NCBI GenBank assembly: GCA_002385755.1
Contig: DGED01000073.1
Location: forward strand, 28,639 to 39,750
Source: Caryophanales bacterium UBA3935
GTDB lineage: Bacteria > Bacillota_I > Bacilli_A > ML615J-28 > CAG-698
Length of the DNA stretch: 11,112 nucleotides
Direction of reading: 5' to 3'
The position numbers and the translations under genes were made by a program. Shown here one piece after another: positions 1-6,176 of this stretch. Numbering within the stretch: the first letter of the stretch is position 1; every line of letters starts with the position of its first letter. The notes below the pieces were generated by a model, which was not told the DNA's origin, made no database searches, and saw only the letters and a program-made list of their open reading frames with translations.

Positions 1-81
1 TTTTTAGGACCATAATAAAAACTAAAAGGATAACATAAAAATTTTATATTACCCCTTTTCGACAAATTATCAAAAAAATGC

Positions 82-112
82 AGTTTCATTTTATCATAAT
101 AAAATTGAAACT
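82..112 (-). repeat. Imperfect AT-rich inverted repeat, possible second terminator
   Basis: Bases 82-93 (AGTTTCATTTTA) pair with 100-112, leaving one unpaired T at 105 and a six-base loop. Read on the minus strand, the hairpin is followed after three bases by a run of seven T (72-78). This resembles a weak intrinsic terminator acting behind the stronger one at 185-217. The stem has few G-C pairs and the T-run does not follow directly. In AT-rich DNA such a repeat could also arise by chance. Confidence 0.3.
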
Positions 113-119
113 TCAAGAG

Positions 120-142
120 TTTTGTTAAATGAATTAACAAAA
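120..142. repeat. Perfect 9-bp inverted repeat
   Basis: TTTTGTTAA (120-128) and TTAACAAAA (134-142) are exact reverse complements separated by ATGAA. No T-run follows on either strand, so a terminator role is not supported. It could be a protein-binding palindrome or simply a chance repeat in AT-rich DNA. Confidence 0.3.
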
Positions 143-184
143 TATATCCGGAAAAAAACCTTATATGCTCAGCTAAATGACAAT

Positions 185-217
185 AAAAAAAAACGATGAT
201 TTTTGCTCATCGTTTTT
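185..217 (-). terminator. Rho-independent terminator of the cps operon
   Basis: AAAAACGATGA (189-199) pairs perfectly with TCATCGTTTTT (207-217) around a seven-base loop. On the minus strand the stem runs into nine T (193-185), the pattern of an intrinsic terminator. It lies about 50 bases past the cpsB stop. The stem is A-T rich at its base, with only three G-C pairs. It also gives a weaker T-run on the plus strand, so it could act in both directions. Confidence 0.75.
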
Positions 218-264
218 ATCGGCAAATATGCCTGATTTATATAACTTTATCATTTCCGCGTTCC

Positions 265-978
265 CTACGCGACATTCAGGTGCCGCTTAGGATTCTCGAC
301 AAATATCCTGTCCGCGTCGGCAACCGATAAATACCTCGCTACCATTTGATAGGCGAGATGAAAATCATTCTTCCGACTGACGTGAATATCGCTGCCGATA
401 AAATCCACCAAGCCGTCTTTTAACATCTTCATCGAGCGTTTCCGTAAATATCTCCCCGATTCGCCGGTCAAAGAATTGCTGTTGATTTGATACAAAACCG
501 GGTATCTTTTAAGCGAGACTATGTCGCCGTAACTTAAGTAGTAATAACGTTCGATGTGGGCAATGATAACATTGTATTTTAAGACGGAAAAGCTGTAAAA
601 CAATTCCTCATAATCCTCGATCGGGTCAAAAAACGGTAATTCTAATAAAATATAAGAGGAATCATTAAGCGTCAAAAGTTTATTATCTTGCAGATATTTG
701 ATAATTTGCGGGTGGTAGGCGATTTCCTGACCGAGATAAAGGTTGACGTCGAAGTGTTTGCGCGCTTCGGTCTGAAATTCGGAAAAATGCCGGCGGTGAT
801 CTTCTTTCGTAAATTTCGGCATTCCGGTTCTTAGGGCGTGAGGGGTGAGAATTATGTTTTTCACGCCATTCGCCATAGCCTCCCCAACCATGCGCAAAGA
901 GTCTGCGATAGAATCCGATCCATCGTCAACAAAGGGCAGGATATGCGTATGAATGTCGGTCATCGGAATGTTCATCAT
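265..978 (-). CDS. cpsB: CpsB/YwqE-type PHP-domain protein-tyrosine phosphatase
   Basis: This is a metal-dependent tyrosine phosphatase of the PHP superfamily. In relatives it dephosphorylates the CpsD/YwqD kinase and so controls exopolysaccharide synthesis; it acts in the cytoplasm. The 237-residue length is close to the usual size. Metal-binding motifs are in order: DIHTH (8-12) with the DDGS segment at 18-21, TPH (45-47), GQE (83-85), AHIERY (140-145) and GSDIH (195-199). The common family form AHPERY has Ile in place of Pro here. A QINSNSLTG segment (164-172) also matches the family. The start ATG overlaps the cpsD stop (ATGA, 975-978). I see no Shine-Dalgarno sequence, so translation is probably coupled to cpsD. 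Met at residues 2 or 6 could also serve. It is the last gene of a three-gene operon ending at the terminator at 185-217. Confidence 0.93.
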   Translation of the reverse strand: MMNIPMTDIHTHILPFVDDGSDSIADSLRMVGEAMANGVKNIILTPHALRTGMPKFTKEDHRRHFSEFQTEARKHFDVNLYLGQEIAYHPQIIKYLQDNKLLTLNDSSYILLELPFFDPIEDYEELFYSFSVLKYNVIIAHIERYYYLSYGDIVSLKRYPVLYQINSNSLTGESGRYLRKRSMKMLKDGLVDFIGSDIHVSRKNDFHLAYQMVARYLSVADADRIFVENPKRHLNVA

Positions 979-1700
979 TTCTTGGATGTGTATTTATATT
1001 TATAAGAATAGTATTTGCTTACTCGTCTGATTCTTTTAGCGGTATTGCTTAAAACAATGCCCGCGATCGGGATGTTCGATTCGCGCAATAGGCGGATCGC
1101 TTCCTTGGCGGCGTTTTTCTTCGTCGTGCGTTGGTTAATGACAAAAACGGCCGTGTCGCAGATCTCGCCGATAATCAGGCTGTCGGTAACCAATAAAAGC
1201 GGCGGGCTGTCAACTATGACATATTCGTAACTTTCCCGAAGTTTGGCGATCAAGTTCTTGAATTTTTCGCTTCTTAAAGCCACGTGGGGAAAAGGAACGG
1301 GATTACCGGCGTTAATTACGTCAATTTCAAAACGCGTCTGCTTGATTAAATTAGCATAATCGGTATTGCCGACAAGGTAATCGGTCAGCCCGTCGGTATT
1401 AACAAGCCCGGTAATCCGGTGGATGCTCGGTTTACGCAGGTCGCAGTCAACAAGTATGACTTTGTGTCCCAGCTCGCGGTATACGGCGGCGATATTCGCG
1501 GCGCTGGTCGATTTATGCTCGCCGGAAAGCGACGAAGTGATTTGAATGACGCGCGGTTCGTCGTCAACGCGGGAATATTTAATGTTAATGGGGATTTTCC
1601 GAAAACTCTCGGCATAAACGGATTCCGGCTGGGTGGCGACGATAATCGAATCTTTGTGCGAGAATTTATGATTTCTAAACAATCGGTTCAATTTACTCAA
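975..1700 (-). CDS. cpsD: CpsD/YwqD-type cytoplasmic tyrosine autokinase (BY-kinase)
   Basis: This belongs to the bacterial tyrosine kinase family, which is derived from P-loop ATPases. Relatives autophosphorylate a C-terminal tyrosine cluster after activation by the membrane partner CpsC. Visible are Walker A at 56-65 (SSLSGEHKST), Walker A' at 81-91 with Asp85 and Asp87 (VDCDLRKP), Walker B at 160-167 (YVIVDSPP), and a tyrosine-rich tail with Tyr230, 231, 233, 235 and 237. The Walker A is unusual: the glycine normally before the catalytic lysine is His62, and the usual Pro-Gly-Glu-Gly is Ser-Gly-Glu-His. The usual PPNP segment is also altered (PVPFPH, 134-139). The start is TTG at 1698-1700, supported by GGAGG (1709-1713) eight bases upstream; the protein contains no other Met. 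It overlaps the end of cpsC by eight bases and the start of cpsB by four. The family assignment is firm, but catalytic competence is open. Confidence 0.92.
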   Translation of the reverse strand: MSKLNRLFRNHKFSHKDSIIVATQPESVYAESFRKIPINIKYSRVDDEPRVIQITSSLSGEHKSTSAANIAAVYRELGHKVILVDCDLRKPSIHRITGLVNTDGLTDYLVGNTDYANLIKQTRFEIDVINAGNPVPFPHVALRSEKFKNLIAKLRESYEYVIVDSPPLLLVTDSLIIGEICDTAVFVINQRTTKKNAAKEAIRLLRESNIPIAGIVLSNTAKRIRRVSKYYSYKYKYTSKK

Positions 1701-2463
1701 TTTCCTCGCCTCCTCCGTCCGCCGCCGGCACCATCGCGATAACCGGTAATTTCAATGTGTTTTCAACGTCCTTTTCGGATTGGAAAATATTGCTGAACTG
1801 CTCTTTTAAGATTACGAACACAACGCCGACGATGATTCCCAAAAGAAAGCTGATTATCAGGTTCAGCGGCTTATTTGGCGACGACGGTCTCTGATTGGGG
1901 TTAATGTCCGGTACATTTTGAAGTTTTGTTTCTTCCGTCGCGAACTTCAGGCTGTGCGGGTGTTCTTTTTCAAGATTTAACCTTCGAGTCAATTCCTCCG
2001 CAAGCGCCGTGACCATTTTTTGCGCGACAACCGGATCGGCGTCCTCGTACGTGACTTTAACCACCGTCGCGTCGCCGATGGTGGAAGTCGAAATGCGGCT
2101 GGCCACGACCTGCCAATCATAACTCACGCCAATCTCGTCCCCCTTTTCCTCCAAAACGGTGGAAATAATGTCGCGAAATTTAATGCACTCGCGCACGTTG
2201 CTGGCTACTTGCTTCACCGTCGTCGTTTTCGCGCTGTCGGTGCCCGACTGTTCAGGGTCATGCTCAATATGGATGAAAATATCGACCGACGACTTATACA
2301 TCGGCGTCACGACATGGAAAGTATATATCCATCCAAAAAATATAAAAAGAACGACGGCAAGAATCAGCCAGATAATATTGGCTTGAATTATCCGCCATAA
2401 TTCAACTAATGTAAACCCTTCGTCATTTGTTTCCTTACTTACGTAAAATTTGTTCTCATCCAT
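1693..2463 (-). CDS. cpsC: CpsC/YwqC-type chain-length and kinase-activator membrane protein (Wzz domain)
   Basis: This is a polysaccharide co-polymerase of the Wzz/CapA family. In relatives it sits in the membrane, sets polysaccharide chain length and activates the CpsD kinase through its cytoplasmic C-terminus. The 256 residues show a short cytoplasmic N-terminus, a first membrane segment at about 29-51, an extracytoplasmic domain at about 52-199, a proline-rich segment just before the second membrane segment (PNQRPSSPNKP, 189-199), the second membrane segment at about 200-219, and a cytoplasmic tail (220-256) with the family-like pattern EKDVENTLKLPVIAMVP. The ATG start has GGAG eleven bases upstream and AAGGGA directly before it. 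It is the first gene of the operon, behind the promoter at 2500-2528, and overlaps cpsD. The split kinase/activator arrangement is the Gram-positive form. Confidence 0.9.
   Translation of the reverse strand: MDENKFYVSKETNDEGFTLVELWRIIQANIIWLILAVVLFIFFGWIYTFHVVTPMYKSSVDIFIHIEHDPEQSGTDSAKTTTVKQVASNVRECIKFRDIISTVLEEKGDEIGVSYDWQVVASRISTSTIGDATVVKVTYEDADPVVAQKMVTALAEELTRRLNLEKEHPHSLKFATEETKLQNVPDINPNQRPSSPNKPLNLIISFLLGIIVGVVFVILKEQFSNIFQSEKDVENTLKLPVIAMVPAADGGGEEIE
1709..1713 (-). promoter_or_regulatory. Ribosome binding site that fixes the TTG start of cpsD
   Basis: GGAGG on the minus strand lies eight bases upstream of the TTG at 1700-1698 and inside the last codons of cpsC. This supports TTG as the start of cpsD, because no ATG is available in that frame. 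Confidence 0.7.
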
Positions 2464-2496
2464 TCCCTTTAAATCTCCAATATTGTTTTTATATAA

Positions 2497-3357
2497 TTAA
2501 TTATACCACATTTTTTGACTGTTTTCAACAACATTTTCATACCAATTAGGATAATTGACAAATGCGCATAAACGATTACTGTGTGGGTGAACAAACGCAA
2601 GATAGTAGGAATGAAGCAAAAGACGCTCGCCGCCATCGCCGTACAGCCTGTCGCCGATTATCGGATGACCAATCGCGGACATGTGGAGGCGGATTTGGTG
2701 CGTCCTTCCGGTCTTAAGCGAAACCTCGACAATCGCAAGGCCGGCACGGGCGGCGACGAGGCGATACTCGCTTATCGCTTCCGCGCCGGAATCGATAATC
2801 GCCCGCTTGATCGAGTGGCCGATAGCCCTGCCAATCGGGAGATTGATTACGCCCGCGGGCGCCGGGATGCCACGGACAACGGCCAAGTATCTTCTCGCAA
2901 GCGCCCGGGATGCAAGCAAATGATGCGTGTGCCCGTCTTTCGCCACCGCAAGCAAACCCGAGGTCGCGTAATCCAACCGGTTAACGATGTGAATATTGCG
3001 ATCACAACCGGTTTTTTGATAATAATATGCGATCCGCCCGACAAGGTTGTCGGCGCGGTGTTTTTTCGAAGGCAGGACGGACAAATTCGCCGGTTTCGAA
3101 ATTACCATCAACCAATCGTCTTGATAAATGATATTAAGCGGAAAACGTGCCGGAGGGATATTCGCGTTAATCTCTTCAAAGTATTCCACGGTCAAAATGT
3201 CGCCGGGACAAAGGACCGCGTTAAAGCGGGCCGGTTTCCCGTTGATCATGGTCTTGCCATGAGATTTTATTTTTCTACCCATCCTGCGCGATATGCCTTT
3301 CGACCGTAAAAAATCTCCCAAAACGATTTTCCGGTCGATTTTATATTCGCAACGCAT
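2497..3357 (-). CDS. RluA-family pseudouridine synthase
   Basis: This enzyme converts uridine to pseudouridine in RNA, probably rRNA, in the cytoplasm. The 286 residues hold an S4-like RNA-binding region at about 8-60 (GDFLRSKGISRR, then INGKPA and PGDIL) and the catalytic domain from about 75. Key motifs are ISKPANLSVLPS (86-97), the catalytic-Asp motif NRLDYATSGLL (126-136) with Asp129, and GRTHQIRLHMSAIGHPIIGD (217-236). The residue two before Arg-Leu-Asp in the usual HRLD motif is Asn126 here in place of His. The ATG start follows the EF-G-like stop by eight bases and has no evident Shine-Dalgarno sequence, which suggests coupled translation. The exact target base (RluD-like or another site) cannot be read from the sequence. 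It matches the Bacillus paralogs more than a specific Rlu enzyme. Confidence 0.9.
   Translation of the reverse strand: MRCEYKIDRKIVLGDFLRSKGISRRMGRKIKSHGKTMINGKPARFNAVLCPGDILTVEYFEEINANIPPARFPLNIIYQDDWLMVISKPANLSVLPSKKHRADNLVGRIAYYYQKTGCDRNIHIVNRLDYATSGLLAVAKDGHTHHLLASRALARRYLAVVRGIPAPAGVINLPIGRAIGHSIKRAIIDSGAEAISEYRLVAARAGLAIVEVSLKTGRTHQIRLHMSAIGHPIIGDRLYGDGGERLLLHSYYLAFVHPHSNRLCAFVNYPNWYENVVENSQKMWYN
2500..2528 (-). promoter_or_regulatory. Sigma-A-type promoter of the cps operon
   Basis: On the minus strand TTGAAA (2528-2523) is followed by a 17-base spacer and TATAAT (2505-2500). TGG stands directly before the -10 box, which makes it an extended -10. Spacing and -10 box are ideal. Nearly all of it lies inside the last codons of the upstream pseudouridine synthase gene. 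Transcription would start near 2493, giving a leader of about 30 bases before cpsC. No operator-like palindrome is obvious. Confidence 0.85.
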
Positions 3358-3365
3358 ATTTTTGA

Positions 3366-5414
3366 TTATTGTTTTTTGTATTCCTCGATTATTTTTCCTA
3401 TCAACATTTCCGGGACTTCCTCATAGCGGAGGAATTGTCTCGTGAAACGACCGCTTGCCTGCGTCATCGCCTTAAGGTCGACGGCGTATTTCGTGATTTC
3501 GGCTTCCGGTACCTCGGCGACTATTTCCTGATAGCCGCTCTTTTGTTCCATGCCTAAAACCCGGCCGCGACGTTTGGTCAGGTCGCCCATGATGTCGCCG
3601 ACAAACTCGTCCTTTACCATGACGTTAAGCTGAATGATCGGCTCGAGAATCGTGGGCCGAAGTTTATCCAGGGCGTTTCTGAAAGCGAGATTAGCCGCCA
3701 TTTTAAACGATATCTCGTTGGAATCCACGGGGTGATACGACCCGTCGAAAAGAACGGCTTTCACGCCGATGACGGGGAATCCGGCCAGGGGACCGCGCTC
3801 AAAGGTCTCGACCAATCCTTTTTCAACGGCGGGGAAATAGTTTTTCGGAACGGCGCCGCCGACGATAACTTCTTCAAAAACAAACTTTTCTTCGCACGGT
3901 TCAAACCGGATATATACTTCGCCGAACTGACCGGCGCCGCCGGTTTGCTTCTTATGACGGCCGTGTCCTTCGCCTTTCGAGCGTATCGTTTCCCGATAGA
4001 CGATTTTTTGATCGGAAAGTTCGACTTCGACCTTAAACATATTGCGCATTTTCTCGACGATATACCCGATATGGGTTAAACCCTGGCCGCCAATCAAAAG
4101 CTGCGCTGTTTCGGGATTCCGCCTGATTTCAAAAGTCGTGTCTTCCAGATTCAATTTTTGCAGGGAACTGGAAATCCGGTCCTCGTCCTGTTTTTTCTTC
4201 GGTTGCAGGGCGACGTAAATAACGGGAGAAGGGTGCTCGATTTTCGGGAAAATAATCGGGTTCCTTTTGTCGGAGAAAGTAATCCCGTTTACAAACTCGT
4301 TGACCTTGGCGACGCAGGCGATATCGCCGGCGTAAACCGTCTCGGCGGGAATTTGATTTTTACCGCGCGGGAACGCTAATTGCGGGATTTTTATCGTCTC
4401 GCCGGTCTCGGCGATGATAACTTCCTGTCCGGCCTTAAGCGTCCCGGAATAGAGTTTGAAAAAGGAAATCGTGCCGACGAACGGGTCGATATTGATTTTA
4501 AAGATTAAACCGGAAACCGGCTCGTCGTCGGAAATAGCGCGGATAATCTCTTCTTTGCTCTTCGGGTCGAAGCCAGCTTTTTCCGCTTTCCGGAGCGGGT
4601 CGGGAAGATACGCGACAATCGCGTCAAGCAAATGCTTAATCCCGGCGTCTTTTACGGCCGAGCCGCACAGGATGGGGAAAATATCCCCGGAGGCGACGGC
4701 TTCGGAAAGCCCGGATCGGATCTCATCCGCGGTCAATTCCTCGCCGCTGAAAAACTTATCCAATAATTCCTCGCTCGTTTCCGCGACGCTCTCCAAAAGT
4801 TCGTTGTAAATTTCATCCGCCCGATCTTTGAATTCCGGTTCGATATCGCTAACTTGCCCGTCGCGATATGTCTTTTTATCGATCACGTCAACAAAACCCT
4901 TGAAATCCTCGCCTTGGAATATCGGCAACGCGAATTCCCGGGCGTGACTGTCAAGTTTGCCGGTTAACGAATCTATAACGTCTTGATATTTGATATTTTC
5001 CTTATCCATTTTGTTCACGAATATAATGGTCGGAAGCTCGCGTTTGCGCAGTTCCTCCCATACCCTTTCGGTGCCTACCTCGACGCCTTTGGTCGCGTCG
5101 ATTAAAAGCACCGCGCCGTCGGCGACCGCCAAGGAATTTTCGATTTCCCCGATAAATTCCTCCGAACCCGGCGTGTCGATGAAATTAATTTTATGCCCCG
5201 CCCATTCGACGGGAAGAACCGCGAGATTGAGCGTGGTCATTCGGCTTTGTTCTTCCGCCGAATAATCGCCCACGGTGTTTTTCTTTTCCACCTCGCCCTT
5301 CTTTTCTATCGCCTTCCCGGCAAAAAGCAACGCTTCGCCGATGGTCGTTTTCCCGCTTCCCAAATGTCCCAAAACGGCCACGTTTCGGATTTCTTTTCCT
5401 TTATACTCCTTCAT
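3366..5414 (-). CDS. EF-G-like translational GTPase (paralogous, non-canonical EF-G class)
   Basis: This 682-residue protein has the five-domain plan of elongation factor G but belongs to the divergent EF-G-like class, not the housekeeping translocase. The P-loop is GHLGSGKTT (16-24), where canonical EF-G has AHIDAGKTT. It also has DTPGSEEF (80-87), NKMD (134-137) and CGSA (250-253). The GEVEKKNTVGDY stretch before switch I and VEVGTERVWEEL after switch II fit this class. The switch-II histidine of true EF-G (DTPGH) is Ser84 here. Domain IV shows QTGGAGQFGEV and, further on, HPVDSNEISFK. The ATG has a perfect AAGGAGG (5422-5428) seven bases upstream and a promoter at 5454-5481. It appears co-transcribed with the pseudouridine synthase, which suggests a ribosome-related role. 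The cellular role of this class is poorly defined. Confidence 0.9.
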   Translation of the reverse strand: MKEYKGKEIRNVAVLGHLGSGKTTIGEALLFAGKAIEKKGEVEKKNTVGDYSAEEQSRMTTLNLAVLPVEWAGHKINFIDTPGSEEFIGEIENSLAVADGAVLLIDATKGVEVGTERVWEELRKRELPTIIFVNKMDKENIKYQDVIDSLTGKLDSHAREFALPIFQGEDFKGFVDVIDKKTYRDGQVSDIEPEFKDRADEIYNELLESVAETSEELLDKFFSGEELTADEIRSGLSEAVASGDIFPILCGSAVKDAGIKHLLDAIVAYLPDPLRKAEKAGFDPKSKEEIIRAISDDEPVSGLIFKINIDPFVGTISFFKLYSGTLKAGQEVIIAETGETIKIPQLAFPRGKNQIPAETVYAGDIACVAKVNEFVNGITFSDKRNPIIFPKIEHPSPVIYVALQPKKKQDEDRISSSLQKLNLEDTTFEIRRNPETAQLLIGGQGLTHIGYIVEKMRNMFKVEVELSDQKIVYRETIRSKGEGHGRHKKQTGGAGQFGEVYIRFEPCEEKFVFEEVIVGGAVPKNYFPAVEKGLVETFERGPLAGFPVIGVKAVLFDGSYHPVDSNEISFKMAANLAFRNALDKLRPTILEPIIQLNVMVKDEFVGDIMGDLTKRRGRVLGMEQKSGYQEIVAEVPEAEITKYAVDLKAMTQASGRFTRQFLRYEEVPEMLIGKIIEEYKKQ

Positions 5415-5421
5415 TCTTAAA

Positions 5422-5428
5422 CCTCCTT
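5422..5428 (-). promoter_or_regulatory. Consensus Shine-Dalgarno sequence of the EF-G-like gene
   Basis: AAGGAGG on the minus strand lies seven bases before the ATG at 5414. It is the strongest ribosome binding site in the window and suggests efficient translation. Confidence 0.85.
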
Positions 5429-5453
5429 GGAATTGTAACTTGCGCTATCATAT

Positions 5454-5481
5454 ATTATACTACATTAATAACCATTTTCAA
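5454..5481 (-). promoter_or_regulatory. Sigma-A-type promoter of the EF-G-like/pseudouridine synthase unit
   Basis: On the minus strand TTGAAA (5481-5476) is followed by a 16-base spacer and TATAAT (5459-5454). The site lies in the 82-base gap between the zinc-ribbon membrane gene and the EF-G-like gene. A small inverted repeat, CATTTT-G-AAAATG (5472-5484), overlaps the -35 box and could be an operator or chance. No terminator for the upstream gene is visible in the gap, so read-through is possible. Confidence 0.75.
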
Positions 5482-5496
5482 AATGTTTTTTTCGCC

Positions 5497-6174
5497 TTAA
5501 ATATGAAATCTCTTTTTTAACTCTTCCTTTATATGGCCTCCCGCAAAAATAAACATCCCGATGATTGTGGAAATAGAGAGGGAGGCGGCCGAAAACGACG
5601 GCCATAATGTTTCCACCACGTCAAGCAGCCATAAAATAAAAGGGATTAAACCGAAGATGCACGCCGCGAAAAGAGCCGACAAATAATCGCGGAACTTTAC
5701 GGTATTGCTCACCAACAAAATAATAATCGCTAGAAGCGAAGCCATCGAAAGAAAGGGGATGACGTATGAGAGCGACCAGCCGCCGTTTCCGCTGAACCGG
5801 TCGATAACGTAAAGCAAAGCGGACAATGTCAGCATCTGAATCAAAAGGCGCCGCGGGACATTGCCTTGGCCGCGAATCGTGGAACGGAATAAGATCCACA
5901 TGTAAATCAGGCTGGCGACGACGACCAAAGACCAAAGTTTTCCGCTATCCCGGTAAGTTATCAGGTTGATCAAAACCGAAACGAAAGAAGCGATGATCGA
6001 TAAAAAGGCGAGGATCCGAAAAAAGACATTATAGCGAACCGCCCGGCTGCGGTATTTGGGGTAAGGCGTTAGTTGTTGCGATGGTTCCTCGCTTGCCCGC
6101 AACAAAGCGAAACACAACGGGCAGGTTTTTCTTTCGGTATTGACCGACACTTGGCATTGAACGCATTTTTTCAT
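5497..6174 (-). CDS. Zinc-ribbon protein with six membrane segments (DUF6320-like)
   Basis: This 225-residue integral membrane protein has an N-terminal zinc ribbon: CVQC (4-7) and CPLC (18-21), four cysteines that would bind one zinc. A YPKY segment (38-41) links it to six hydrophobic stretches at about 51-73, 80-97, 109-125, 134-156, 163-184 and 195-213, and then a basic tail. The pattern and its neighbour fit the DUF6320 family, whose function is not established. I chose ATG at 6174 because GGAG lies eight bases upstream; a GTG at 6180 would overlap the acyltransferase stop but sits only two bases from that GGAG. The stop of the acyltransferase gene is two bases before the start, so the two are surely one unit. 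The family name is from memory of its pattern, so treat it as likely and not certain. Confidence 0.8.
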   Translation of the reverse strand: MKKCVQCQVSVNTERKTCPLCFALLRASEEPSQQLTPYPKYRSRAVRYNVFFRILAFLSIIASFVSVLINLITYRDSGKLWSLVVVASLIYMWILFRSTIRGQGNVPRRLLIQMLTLSALLYVIDRFSGNGGWSLSYVIPFLSMASLLAIIILLVSNTVKFRDYLSALFAACIFGLIPFILWLLDVVETLWPSFSAASLSISTIIGMFIFAGGHIKEELKKRFHI

Positions 6175-6176
6175 AA

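Larger units (their letters stand above)
1..264. other. AT-rich non-coding stretch downstream of cpsB
   Basis: This stretch is visibly richer in A and T than the genes beside it. It holds no convincing coding region: the only ATG-started frame I followed (78-128, plus strand) is 16 codons long and has no Shine-Dalgarno sequence. It contains three inverted repeats (82-112, 120-142 and 189-217). The last of these is a good terminator for the minus-strand cps operon. I see no promoter with both a -35 and a -10 box on either strand, and no tRNA. What lies to the left of base 1 is unknown. Confidence 0.6.

Noticed and set aside
78..128. A 16-codon plus-strand frame in the AT-rich tail
   Set aside because: No ribosome binding site precedes it, and its sequence overlaps the inverted repeats at 82-112 and 120-142.
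1419..2400. Plus-strand open frames at 1419-1742 and 2020-2400
   Set aside because: They are antisense to cpsD and cpsC, which have clear motifs, and their translations have no recognisable domain.
2581..3309. A long plus-strand open frame of 242 codons
   Set aside because: It lies wholly antisense to the well-supported pseudouridine synthase, its product is rich in Arg and shows no family motif, and I see no promoter or ribosome binding site for it.
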